Shown: positions 50,701-59,580 of the stretch, piece after piece
How the letters are laid out: each line of letters begins with the position of its first letter
Numbering within the stretch: position 1 is the stretch's first letter
DNA from: Escallonia rubra
Lineage: Eukaryota > Streptophyta > Magnoliopsida > Escalloniales > Escalloniaceae
Direction: 5' to 3'
DNA: 64,000 nt
NCBI GenBank assembly: GCA_033065855.1
Contig: JAVXUO010001547.1
Location: 124,001-188,000 of the forward strand
Translations under genes and position numbers: made by a program
The notes under the pieces: generated by a model
What the model was told of the DNA's origin: nothing
The model's database searches: none
What the model saw: only the letters and a program-made list of their open reading frames with translations

Positions 50701-53700
50701 CATAGGTATAGAAGACAAAAAAGTCAGCATGAAAACTAGGCTTATGAGTTATGAAGCTGTACTATTAGTTTCATTTTGAGCCATTATAAAATTTTACTCC
50801 CTCCGTCCCAAAATTATTAATCATCTTTCCTTATTGGGATTTTCCAAAATTATCGGTCAGTTTCTAAATATGAGTTATGAATTTTACTCCATGCCAAAAT
50901 TACCCTTATGTGACAATTGTACCTTAGAATTCATTTGGTCCTTACCTTCCTCCATCGATACTGATCAACTCACTCTTTTCCCACCACCAATGCCAATCTG
51001 GCTGCAGTAGTTCTTTTCCTCTTTTCTAACCACCATGACCACTTCCAGCTTGGAAGATACTGACTCTCAATTTCCTCTCTTCCTTCTTCTCTGATTTGAT
51101 TTGTGGGTTTCTAGTGATGGTGATGCCCTTCAATCTCTCACGGGGATGGTTTTGCAGCGAAGGTTCCGCCGGTGAATTAGGAGTCGGGGGGGTGTTGGCG
51201 ATGTCAGGGATTTTGTGCGGCTGATCTGGTTTGTTTCGTGGTTGTATCCTTGAATTTAAGTCAAGGCCATGTTGTCGTAGGCATAGGCATATGACTAGGA
51301 ATTTTGGCGTTAACCTAGGCGTTCGACTAGGCTTTTTGGCCGTAGGATTAGGCGTTCGACTAGGCTTTTCTGGAAAGTTGGTGATCAATTGTTTCTGTTT
51401 TCTCCTTTGATTTGAGAATTCATGTCATTCATATATCCGGCCTTGTGGATAATTTGGTTTTGGTGGGTATTTTTTGGGTGAGGGAACCGGCCATCCTTTA
51501 GGTTTTGATTTTAGCCTACTTAGGTTTTGGTATGTACACTTGTTTCCTGGTTCCATGTTGGAGGTTGGTCACCTGAATTAGTAGGTGTCAAAACTCTTAG
51601 GTACATATTGTGGCAGGGTTTTCTTCCGATCCCATGGTGGTTTCCACTGTGATGATTGTTGTGTTGTAGTGGGAAGAAAAAAACAGTAGAGTAACTGGAA
51701 CTCAGAACAAAGTAAATGACGGGAAAACAGAACAACTAAGAATAGAAGGATGACGATCTGAAGCAATGGCGAAGTTACAGGTGAGTTGGTGAGTGAGATA
51801 GAAAATGTAGGACCCACTGCTCATCTCTCAAAAGTATTCTATGAGGATAGATTGGGTGACTCTGAAAATATGGTTAGCTTCCTAAATAACCGTGTAGAGT
51901 CAAATGTGTGAAATAATACTGGGACGGAGGGATAGTAGTTTTTGGTATATTTAAATCTTGTTTACTCTAAACAGGTCGTCAAGGTTGCTGATTTTGGAGT
52001 TTCCAGAGTGCAGGCTCAATCCGGTGTTATGACTGCAGAAACAGGAACGTACCGATGGATGGCTCCTGAGGTATGCCTATTTTTGAACCCATTGCCCTTA
52101 TCAGAGTGCTAATACAAACTCAGGGATGTAAATGCAATGTGGGATTTAAACAATTCTCTTAGTCCCTTTTTTTTTTCCTCTTCTTCTTTGGCTGATCATT
52201 TACCTTTGCCATAATGCTAAGTTATCTCCGGGTCGTTATTGCTGCCTTCACACTACTTCGGTTGTTAGTGTTGGAAGGATCATAGTAATCTGCCTCATTA
52301 GCCACAATTACTACGGTTTTTTGAGTGTAGTTGGTTGATGTATATATATCAATTATGCTCTGGTACTTCCAATGGATTTGTAAGTTTAAGCACACTCATA
52401 TTGCGAGTTAGCGATTTTCACAATAACTACCATCTTATGATGTGACTTTGTATGCCATTTTTGGGGATGTATTGCAATTAATGTTTTTTGTTAGCTCAAG
52501 TTAGTAGCCACTAGCGTATTGTCACAATACGCTAGTCGCCACTAACTCGAATTTCTCAGCGTCTGCATGTTGTTTGTGGTACTTATCTATTAGTAAAGTC
52601 ATCAGCTTGTCCTTTTCTTTTTATCTATCCTTAATTTTACTTGGTGATGGGTTAAACTAGAGGTATGTTACTCATTAGAGAGGGTCTATATGTTTCGCAC
52701 GTGTAATACTATTTGCCCCAATATTCCTGCTAAAAACATGCAGCCCCCAAATGATGTGCTCACTTTGGTAAATGTACTAAAACAGTGGGCCCTAATTGAT
52801 ATACTATGTGTGGACCAAGCTACGTGTCGACAAATATCAGTACTCTTCAGACATCTGGTTGTCATTTAACTGTAAGTTATTCAGTTAGCTTGGGGCTTCA
52901 CTTCGCTTAGATTGTTGCTTCTGTGAACAGCATAAAGATAAACTCATGCCATGAAAAAAGAGAGCTTCCTGGCATGCGGTTGATTTTTTACAATTACGTA
53001 TATTTGAAGAAGCCAAAAACCTAATCAATTAATAAAAATTTGTATGTTCAGGATCAAGGGGAAAACTTAGGCCCCGTACGCTTACCATATTTGTTTTTGT
53101 TTTCATTTTCATGATTTTCATATTCAGTTTGAAAATCTGTTCCTGTACTTTTATTTTTTTCCGTATTTTTTTTTTCAATTTTTCTTGTATGTTTCCCATT
53201 CTCATTTTTTTTTTTACCCAACTTTTTTGGATCGATTCTCCCTCTTCCCCTTCACGAGTTCCCTTTCCCCTTCCCCTTCCCTGTTCGAGTTCCCTTTCCC
53301 CTTCCCCTTCCCCTTCCCTGTTCCCAGCTCTGTGTCCCCATTTCCCTTCCCCTTCCCCTTCATTACCATCACCGTAATCCCAACATCCTCAATCCCATCA
53401 AATACCCCACAAGTCCCTCCATTTCCACCGCCGACCACCACGGGCCACAGTCCAGCCACCGCCACAGGGTGACTCGTCATCGTCTCGGTCAGCCATCCCA
53501 CGACTGTTGCCTGAATTAGCGGCATCAGTCGATGAACCCACAAACCTGAATTCCACAGGCAACGACTTGATCGACTGGAGAGCTTTCTGCGACATTTCCT
53601 CGCGACGATGATTCTTGGCCAGCGATTTCGTCAACCCCATCTCCTTCGTCTGGATTCCGGCGAGATCTCCTTTCGGATGGGAGTTGATGGTGTTGTCTGT

Positions 53701-55694
53701 GGGTTGTGGGTGAAGAAAGAGTACAGGAAGAGAGATAGAGGGAGGGGCAGAGAGAGTTTGCCGAAGGTCGAGGGGTGAACAATGGCTCTGTACGGGGTGC
53801 TAGGGAGGAGAGAGAGGGAGGGAGCAGCTTCTGACATTGAGTTCATTTTTTTGGAAAAAGGTGAAAACAGCCTTGGGCTGTTTTCATGATTTTGGCTACT
53901 GTTTGGATATTTGGATCCAAAACGAATACCGAAAATGATAAAAGTACGCGAAAAAGAGCATCTTTTTATCATCATTACAAAAAACAAAAACTAAATACTG
54001 TAAACGTACGGGCCCTTAATCACTCTGGTATAATTTTTCACTATAAGATTAGAATTTGAAACACCAAAAAATTAGTACTAACACAAACCATAATGTAATA
54101 TATACATAAATCTTCTACGTTATTGCATGATTAGGGGGAACATACTTTTCTGTCCTCAGAATCTATTTAGCAGACTAGGTTTCTGTGGGAAAATGATAAT
54201 CTCATTCCAAAACTGAAATAGCCGACTCTAAGACAGTTTTTAATGGCCTTTTTAAATGACACACTCCACCCTGAAACAAAGTTGGCGCTTAAGAAATTTA
54301 CTGGGTAGAGATTATGAAGTTACTGGCCGATTATATTGACTGTGTTTTTTCCCCCATAGTGTGCCCCCGCCTTTTTACCCCTCTCCCCCCATTTGACGGC
54401 TTCTCTTGTGGAGTTCCACCATTTGTTCATGATTCTGATCTTTGTAATTTTCAATCGTGAGGATGGAATGTGGGGCTTCCCATCTAAACGCAGAAATCAG
54501 CAGATTTTTTAGATGCTCAGTGTCACAAAAATGCAGTGCTGAGATTAAGGGTGCATGGAATTTGATCCTGAACTAGGAAAAATGACCAACTCCACCAGTG
54601 GAGTTAGTTCAATGCATAAAGGATCCAAATTCCAATTTGACCAGATCTTCTGGATTCTACTATAACTTCCCCCCCCCCCCCCCCAACAAAAAAAAAACAA
54701 CTTAAGAAAAGCGGCGCGAGAGATAGAAGCAAAAATTTAGGAAGAACTAAACTCCATTAGATGCAAGCTGATACCTCTGATCTTACTTCCATTTCTTGTA
54801 AGCAATTGCTCAGATAAGTTGTCTCGTGTTCTTTTAGCTTCTTTGCATACTTTATGGATGTAGATTTGTACCACACGTACACTTACTCGACTCAATGTAA
54901 CTTCTGTACGTGCTGCTGTAGCATGTATAAGGATATTCACAGGCTCATGGTGTTTGGGTTATGCTTGATCATCTTATGTTGTTGTGCCTGACTCACTTTA
55001 ATTAAGTTCTCAAGTCCCTAAATTGGTTTTTATGGTTTTCAAGGTCATTGAACACGAACCTTATGATCACAAGGCTGACATATTCAGTTTCGGGGTGGTG
55101 CTATGGGAGCTTCTTACTGGAGAAGTAAGCATATTTAGGTCTCCGGTACCCCCCCCCCCCCCTTCCCCGATATTATGTTGGCTTCTGCTGCTCCACTGTT
55201 CTAATGCTGTATGACTGGAAACACAGCTTCCTTACTCGTACTTAACACCATTACAAGCTGCAGTTGGTGTGGTACAACAGGTACTCTACTATTCATTATC
55301 GTCTGGTACCATAAGTGAGATGGTGTTTTTTCTCTTTGCCTTCGTTTTGGGGCACCAAAAAACCAGGAATTTAACTCAGGTTGATGTGGTTATTAGGGTC
55401 TGCGGCCAACAATCCCTAAGCACACTCATCCAGGGATTGCAGAATTGCTTGTGAGTTGCTGGCAGCAAGACCCAACTCTCAGACCCAACTTCTCTGAAAT
55501 TTTAGAAAAGCTTCAACGAATAGTGAAGGAGGTATTGGATTTTGGTTAGTAGAATTTTTTCCTGATTAGACTATTATTTGAGTTGGATCCTCGTTTCCTC
55601 TCTTATCGAACAGGTTGGGGATGACGGGGAGGATCGTCAGAAGGATAAATCACTTGGTGGTCTTTTTTCTGCTCTTAGAAGGGGCCATCGCTGA
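35741..55694 (+). CDS. ACT-domain Raf-like protein kinase (STY8/STY17/STY46 type)
   Basis: Sixteen exons join in frame to 578 aa: 35741-35946, 36645-36759, 40534-40634, 40817-40936, 41997-42051, 42615-42725, 43712-43762, 44803-44975, 45053-45160, 47966-48039, 48298-48473, 51975-52070, 55044-55124, 55227-55280, 55397-55531, 55614-55694. All introns are GT-AG. Order: a helical N-terminal region ([13 protein letters not shown]), a Ser/Asn-rich linker, an ACT domain (about 182-236, [20 protein letters not shown] onward), and a kinase domain (about 298-552). The glycine loop is VASGSFGDL, the ATP lysine K324 is in VAIK, the catalytic motif is [10 protein letters not shown] (D418), DFG is at 436-438 and APE at 460-462. 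The tail is [17 protein letters not shown]. The size matches STY46 (about 575 aa). Arabidopsis STY8/17/46 are cytosolic Ser/Thr/Tyr kinases that phosphorylate transit peptides of chloroplast preproteins. A second ATG at 35747 could also start translation. The gene is unusually long because introns 2, 9, 11 and 12 are transposon-filled. Confidence 0.95.
37533..37950 (+). repeat. Tandem duplication of about 205 bp in kinase intron 2
   Basis: Two diverged copies (about 37533-37737 and 37738-37950) share in order AAGGAATTAC/AAGAATTGTA, AAATCCAGTT/AGGTCCAGTT, GGAGAAGATTAACTAGTATC / GGAGAATATTAGCTAGTATT, GGAGAGTTAAT and GGGAGATT/AGGAGATT. Non-coding and clearly old. Confidence 0.7.
39760..39900 (+). 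pseudogene. Decayed LINE reverse-transcriptase remnant in kinase intron 2
   Basis: The frame [10 protein letters not shown], stop, then shortly after [14 protein letters not shown], stop, PVLIYD matches the pattern of plant LINE RT C-termini (the 'RI..GW.KW ... LKGKFYRTAVRPALLYG' region). In-frame stops show it is dead. A protein-like frame follows directly (39890-40024: [20 protein letters not shown] then [20 protein letters not shown]); I do not recognise it and cannot tell if it belongs to the same insertion. Confidence 0.45.
40318..40337 (+). repeat. Poly-G tract (20 G) in kinase intron 2
   Basis: Twenty consecutive G, preceded by a GC-rich stretch (GGCGGCGCGCGGGTGGGC), about 200 bp before exon 3. 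The longest homopolymer in the window. Confidence 0.95.
40771..40816 (+). repeat. (CT)n microsatellite acting as polypyrimidine tract of kinase exon 4
   Basis: CT repeats run without a break into the AG of the exon 4 acceptor (exon starts 40817). The splice site's pyrimidine tract is therefore a microsatellite of variable length by nature. Confidence 0.9.
45376..45463 (+). pseudogene. Decayed duplicate of kinase exon 9 in intron 9
   Basis: GAAATGGCTATCAGTCCTGG and the following 65 bases align with real exon 9 (GAAGTGGCTATCAAAGTCCT at 45079 onward), including the exon end GGGGTTTGTT versus GAGGTTTGTT at the donor. A 2-bp deletion after GGCTATCA removes the ATP-binding lysine codon and shifts the frame; further substitutions follow. 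Intron sequence downstream is duplicated too: GGGGCCCCACATGAGTTGGA (45278) matches GGGGCCTTGAATGAGTTGGA (45573). The unit was about 300 bp. It is non-functional and should be skipped by splicing. Confidence 0.8.
46480..46690 (+). mobile_element. Au-like SINE, degenerate, in kinase intron 9
   Basis: TGAGGTGAGCCTCGCAATAG, then AGGTCACGGGTATGAAACGT (degenerate box B), GGAAACAGTCTCTGCACAAA, GGGGTAAGGCTGCGAACTCC and CCTCCCAGACCTCAGAGTGG give the word order of the angiosperm Au SINE. It is diverged from the consensus and its ends are not clear. Confidence 0.7.
46857..47150 (+). repeat. Tandem duplication of about 170 bp in kinase intron 9
   Basis: Copies at about 46857-46987 and 47031-47150 share GACATGGTAAGTATG, TTTTCAGGGGTTA, AGAGCATT, GAAGGAGGATGC and TTTGAAGAAT...TTGGACA. 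It adjoins the LINE remnant that follows. Confidence 0.75.
47160..47480 (+). pseudogene. LINE remnant (RT zinc-binding region) in kinase intron 9
   Basis: Frame pieces [19 protein letters not shown] and, after a frameshift, [16 protein letters not shown] correspond to the 'W..S.SG.FSV.S.Y ... IWK...P....F.W' pattern of the zf-RVT region at the C-terminus of plant LINE or LINE-like reverse transcriptases. Stops and frameshifts show it is dead. Confidence 0.55.
49219..49237 (+). repeat. Poly-G tract (19 G) in kinase intron 11
   Basis: Nineteen consecutive G after GGTGTGTGGGTGGTGGT. Confidence 0.95.
50797..51932. mobile_element. 1.14-kb element with Stowaway-type ends in kinase intron 11
   Basis: The left end CTCCCTCCGTCCCAAAATTA and the reverse complement of the right end (TCCCTCCGTCCCAGTATTAT) are Stowaway-type inverted repeats, with TA at both borders. 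The interior is far longer than a usual Stowaway MITE and includes a G-rich stretch (51060-51560) and a small tandem repeat (TAGGCGTTCGACTAGGCTTT, 51317-51370). No transposase is seen. Either a larger mariner-derived element, a Stowaway carrying foreign DNA, or two separate MITE ends flanking unrelated sequence. Confidence 0.6.
52493..52556. repeat. Near-perfect 27-bp-arm hairpin in kinase intron 12
   Basis: TCAAGTTAGTAGCCACTAGC then GTATTGT is followed at once by ACAATAC and GCTAGTCGCCACTAACTCGA. Arms of about 27 bp have three mismatches and a loop of one to three bases. Isolated from other elements. Confidence 0.85.
53067..54018. mobile_element. PIF/Harbinger-like MITE (946 bp) in kinase intron 12
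   Basis: TTA at 53067-53069 and again at 54016-54018 flank inverted repeats GGCCCCGTACGCTTACCATA (left) and GGGCCCGTACGTTTACAGTA (reverse complement of right); a longer subterminal zone (AAAATGATAAAAGTACGCGA versus GTACTTTTATTTTTT) is also mirrored. A TTA duplication with G-rich termini is typical of PIF/Harbinger. The core contains a CCCTTCC minisatellite (53240-53365) and a GC-richer stretch with open frames on both strands (up to 118 codons) that lack a transposase domain. Confidence 0.75.
53240..53365 (+). repeat. CCCTTCC-type minisatellite
   Basis: Repeated TTCCCCTTCCCC words within the Harbinger-like MITE; ORFs reading FPFPFP/SPSPSP or GKGKGKG arise from it and are not genes. Confidence 0.9.
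54669..54684 (+). repeat. Poly-C tract (16 C) in kinase intron 12
   Basis: Sixteen consecutive C followed by AACAAAAAAAAAC. Confidence 0.95.
55149..55162 (+). repeat. Poly-C tract (14 C) in kinase intron 13
   Basis: Fourteen C within a 102-bp intron, between exon 13 (ends 55124) and exon 14 (starts 55227). Confidence 0.95.
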
Positions 55695-56409
55695 TTTTTA
55701 GGGATGTGTGAGGCTGTCAATACCAAAAGATGTGATTACGCCGCCAATTTTTCTTTCCTACTCATATCCTTGTACAGCAGAAAACTTCTGAAGTTAGTGC
55801 CGAGTCCTCTTATGCCAACATAGTCATCTGTTTCTAATTTTTTTTTTTTCACTATTTGGTACCATCTAATTGGCATATTCACTTGAGGAAAGGAAAGAAC
55901 ATGTTAAGGGTCTTTGCTCCTCCCTTTATTCCTCGTCTCTTTTCGTGGCCATACTGTCGTTAATTCTGTTCATTTGAATGTTCTATACGTTCGTGTTCAT
56001 TGAGTGAAAAGAAAGGAGTGCGAAAACAGAAGAAGTCCTTCGGCCAAGATGACGAAGGCCCTGTACCTTTTTCTTTTGTCTCCTGATCTTTTTCCCCGTC
56101 CTAAAACATTAAGTGTTATATGGAGTATATACCAACGCAGGACGTGTAAAAGTTTTGCAAAATTTCCTTTATTTTGAATTTGAAGCAATCAGCACTTGCC
56201 TTGTCTTCTTGTTCTTTCAACGAATAATAGTCAATGACACAATTTTCACAAAGTGGATACCTTCATCCAAAATGTGAAAATTGTAAAAGATTTTTTCAAT
56301 GCTATAGGATCTCGTGACCTTACCGACAACTTTGGCTGACATGACTATTTCGTATTTGAAAAATGTCAAAACTATCCTTAAATATGTATATATGTCTTTA
56401 CATATTTAT
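55695..56409. other. 3' flank of the kinase gene
   Basis: Probably the kinase 3' UTR followed by intergenic AT-rich DNA. No gene is seen. The next feature is solo LTR 2. Confidence 0.5.
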
Positions 56410-56727
56410 AGATGTGATGCCAGGGAAAATGGGTTCGAGCTTACGTGGAGGTGCCACAAAGGCTGCAGTCCGCGTCAGCTTCCAAGTATGTTGATGTGAG
56501 ACACAGCAAGGGTGGAACAAGGGCAGAGACCAAGGGCTTCCCAGACAGAACTCGAGGGTGGCAGTGCTGCGAGGGCGATAGCGCGAGATGAATACGCGAT
56601 GACAGTCACAGTCCGATGCTTAGGTCCAGAGTCAGGGTACTGTATGTTTCTCTCTCTAGAATTCTAGAGTGAGAAAGTGAAAATGTCCAAAATGTTCTTC
56701 TTTTTTGTTATGAATTCTCAAGACCTC

Positions 56728-56735
56728 TATTTATA
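56728..56735 (-). promoter_or_regulatory. TATA box of solo LTR 2
   Basis: TATAAATA on the minus strand, about 315 bp before the LTR end, at the position matching 2842-2849 in solo LTR 1. Confidence 0.6.
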
Positions 56736-57111
56736 GAGATTGAGATGATGATGTCATTAACCGACACGTGGCGCTCCCCGGGAGTGACACGTCACCGGGG
56801 GGTCCACAGACTGTCGGCTCGCATATTCAACCGGCCTGCTCCTTACAGCGTCGCTCTGTCTGTCTGGAAAGACTGGCTCCCACCGCATCGGTGTGGCCAG
56901 AGAACCCCCTTGATCTAGCCTCCAATCCAAGCCCTTGCGGAGTCCCACAGGCCTGGCAGCGGTGGGGAAGACCCGACGCCCAACTGCCAGGTGAACTAGG
57001 CGCGATGCCCTCCGAAGACCTGCTCCCGTCTCGGAGTGACCCGGGGGTCATAGTCCCTAGGGGTGCCGACGCAAGCCCCCAGTGCCGGAGCACGTAGGCC
57101 AGTCACGCAGG

Positions 57112-58110
57112 CACCCTGACGGAGATAGTGTCCCGGAGGAGTCGTCTATTCCGCAGGCCAAGGTAGCATCCCGGAGGAGCCGTCTACCCGGCCGGCCAAG
57201 GTAGCATCCCGGAGGAGCCGTCTACCTGGCGGAAGGGGAGTTGAAGAGCTCCCTGGCAGAGATAGTGTCCCGGAGGAGTCGTCTATTCCGCAGGCCAAGG
57301 TAGCATCCCGGAGGAGCCGTCTACCCGGCCGGCCAAGGTAGCATCCCGGAGGAGCCGTCTACCTGGCGGAAGGGGAGTTGAAGAGCTCCCTGGCAGAGAT
57401 AGTGTCCCGGAGGAGTCGCCTATCCCTGCGGGTGAGTCCTTATGCCGGAGCACTCGGAGCATGTCAAGGTAGCATCCCGGAGGAGCCGTCTACCCGGCCG
57501 GCCAAGGTAGCATCCCGGAGGAGCCGTCTACCTGGCGGAAGGGGAGTTGAAGAGCTCCCTGGCAGAGATAGTGTCCCGGAGGAGTCGCCTATCCCTGCGG
57601 GTGAGTCCTTATGCCGGAGCACTCGGAGCATGTCAAGGTAGCATCCCGGAGGAGCCGTCTACCCGACTGGCCGAGGTAGCATCCCGGAGGAGCCGTCTAC
57701 CTGGCGGAAGGGGAGTTGAAGAGCTCCCTGGCAGAGATAGTGTCCCGGAGGAGTCGCCTATCCCCGCGGGTGAGTCCTTATGCCGGAGCACTCGGAGCAT
57801 GTCAAGGTAGCATCCCGGAGGAGCCGTCTACCCGACTGGCCGAGGTAGCATCCCGGACGAGCCCCTAGCGGAAGGGGAGTTGAAGAGCTCCCTGGCAGAG
57901 ATAGTGTCCCGGAGGAGTCGCCTATCCCCGCGGGTGAGTCCTTGTGCCGGAGCACTCGGAGCATGTCAAGGTAGCATCCCGGAGGAGCCGTCTACCCGAC
58001 TGGCCGAGGTAGCATCCCGGAGGAGCCGTCTACCTGGCGGAAGGGGAGTTAAAGAGCTCCCTGGCAGAGATAGTGTCCCGGAGGAGTCGCCTATCCCCGC
58101 GGATGATGTA
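57112..58110. repeat. Minisatellite block i: 37-39-bp units in a higher-order array
   Basis: The unit 'GGTAGCATCCCGGAGGAGCC GTCTACC...GGCC' (about 38 bp) repeats. It is grouped with 'GGAAGGGGAGTTGAAGAGCT' and 'GATAGTGTCCCGGAGGAGTC' units into a larger period of about 169 bp seen at least four times (for example the 87-codon frames starting at 57378 and 57547 are almost identical). Late copies are near-identical, so the expansion is recent. Confidence 0.9.
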
Positions 58111-58189
58111 CACTCCGGAGAGTGGGTTGAAGCATGTTCCATGACCAAGGCAAGGTGCACATGGTGTGATGAATGAGTGTGGTGCCCGG

Positions 58190-58435
58190 GGGCATGATGA
58201 CATGATTGTGGCGCATGGGCGCGATGAAGTGAGCAAGGTGCCCGAGGGCATGATGACATGATTGTGGCGCATGGGCGCGATGAAGTGAGTAAGGTGCCGA
58301 GGGCACGTCTATGTCAATGGCGCGGCGCATGGGCGCGACGGAGTGCGTAAGGTGCCGGGGCACGGTAGTGTGACAGAGAGCCTGGGGGCACGGCTATATC
58401 AGCGGCGCTGCGCATGGGCGCGGCGAAGTGTTGGA
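58190..58435. repeat. Minisatellite block ii: about 60-70-bp units
   Basis: Units with GGCGCATGGGCGCGATGAAG and AAGGTGCCCGAGGGCA. In reverse complement these words match the minisatellite of solo LTR 1 (GCGCCCATGCGCCA), so this block is ancestral to both copies. Confidence 0.85.
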
Positions 58436-58504
58436 GTGTGATGCCCGGACGTCGGTGACGGGGGTCACGGAGACGACGTCCGGGCGACGGATGGTGAGCG
58501 TCGG

Positions 58505-58680
58505 GGTTGTGTCTGGGCGACGGGGTCGCGGAGTTGTGTCCGGGCGACGGGGTCGCGGAGTTGTGTCCGGGCGACGGGGGTCGCGGAGTTGTGTCCGGGC
58601 GACGGGGTCGCAGAGTTGTGTCCGGGCGACGTGGGTCGCGGAGTTGTGTCCGGGCGACGGGGGTCGCGGAGTTGATGGAC
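58505..58680. repeat. Minisatellite block iii: about 27-28-bp units
   Basis: Six to seven copies of TTGTGTCCGGGCGACGGGGT followed by CGCGGAG, with one-base length variation. Absent from solo LTR 1. Confidence 0.9.
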
Positions 58681-58689
58681 GACGGACGT

Positions 58690-59150
58690 CGTGAGGTTGA
58701 TGTACGAACGGATGTCGGGAGGTTGTTGCAGGACGGACGTCGCGAGGTTGATGTACGAACGTCCGTAAGGTGATGCACGACGGACGTCGCGAGGTTGATG
58801 TACGAACGTCCGTAAGGTGATGCACGACGGACGTCGCGAGGTTGATGCACGACGGACGTCGCGAGGTTGATGTACGAACGTCCGTAAGGTGATGCACGAC
58901 GGACGTCGCGAGGTTGATGTACGAACGTCCGTAAGGTGATGCACGACGGACGTCGCGAGGTTGATGGACGAACGTCCGTAAGGTGATGCACGACGGACGT
59001 CGCGAGGTTGATGGACGAACGTCCGTAAGGTGATGCACGACGGACGTCGCGAGGTTGATGCACGAACGTCCGTAAGGTGATGCACGACGGACGTCGCGAG
59101 GTTGATGCGCGAACGTCCGTAAGGTGATACACGACGGACGTCGCGAGGTT
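58690..59150. repeat. Minisatellite block iv: 47-bp units
   Basis: About nine units of GTCCGTAAGGTGATGCACGA followed by CGGACGTCGCGAGGTTGATG and TACGAAC. One shortened unit occurs near 58840. The unit is 47 bp, not a multiple of three, and has no stop in any frame on the minus strand, so all three minus frames stay open and cycle through the same peptide words. Absent from solo LTR 1. Confidence 0.9.
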
Positions 59151-59229
59151 GACGTCCGGATGACGGGCGAAGGGCGTCGCGAAGGATGCAAGGCCTCTTG
59201 AAGAGAAGTGAAGGTGCTAAGGATAGAGG

Positions 59230-59375
59230 CCAAAGGCCAACCCTTCGGGGAAGGCCGAGGCCGACCCCAAGGGGAAGGCCGAGGCCGACCCCAAGGGGAA
59301 GGCCGAGGCCGAGGCCGACCCCAAGGGGGAGGCCAAGGCCGAGGCCGACCCCAAGGGGGAGGCCAAGGCCAACTT
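59230..59375. repeat. Minisatellite block v: 24-30-bp units
   Basis: Five copies of AAGGCCGAGGCCGACCCCAA followed by GGGG, with added AGGCCG steps in later units. Absent from solo LTR 1. Confidence 0.9.
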
Positions 59376-59580
59376 CCTTGGGCAAGTGTCATGGCGCGTC
59401 GTTGGGCGACGGGCGAAGTGCGACGGTCGAAGTGCCATGAGGCTTGGTCACGTTACTTGAGCGTGCATGCTTTGACCGGTTGTGAGCGTTGAAAATATAT
59501 GTTGCTTGTGCGGACGTGTCATGCAAAGTGGGACCGTAGTGGGCCTTTGGGTGCGACCAGAATGGGTTGGGAACAATATG

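Larger units (their letters stand above)
56415..59575 (-). mobile_element. Solo LTR, 3.16 kb, same family as solo LTR 1, inverted and expanded
   Basis: Read on the minus strand it begins TGTTCCCAACCCATTCTGGT and ends CTGGCATCA, as solo LTR 1 does. Flanks are ATATG (59576-59580) and AGATG (56410-56414), a 5-bp duplication with one change. Shared landmarks include the TGGTCGCACCCAA...GGCCCAC start, AACCGGTCAAA, the GGCAGTTGGC/GCGATGCCCTCCGAAGACC zone, the TATA box and the GGAAGCTGAC...GACTGCAGCCTTTGTG end. It is 1.2 kb longer than copy 1 because of five GC-rich minisatellite blocks. No PBS, polypurine tract or coding region adjoins it. Long minus-strand frames inside it are repeat artefacts. 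Confidence 0.85.

Noticed and set aside
57378..58176. Three near-identical 87-98-codon plus-strand ORFs
   Set aside because: They mirror the 169-bp higher-order repeat of solo LTR 2, not protein-coding copies.
58690..59150. CRISPR-like array
   Set aside because: Units are contiguous with no unique spacers, in a plant nuclear genome and inside an LTR.
58314..59392. Long overlapping minus-strand ORFs (272, 306 and 332 codons)
   Set aside because: They lie in the 47-bp minisatellite of solo LTR 2. The unit has no stop in any minus-strand frame and is not a multiple of three, so all frames stay open and repeat the same peptide words. Not a gene.
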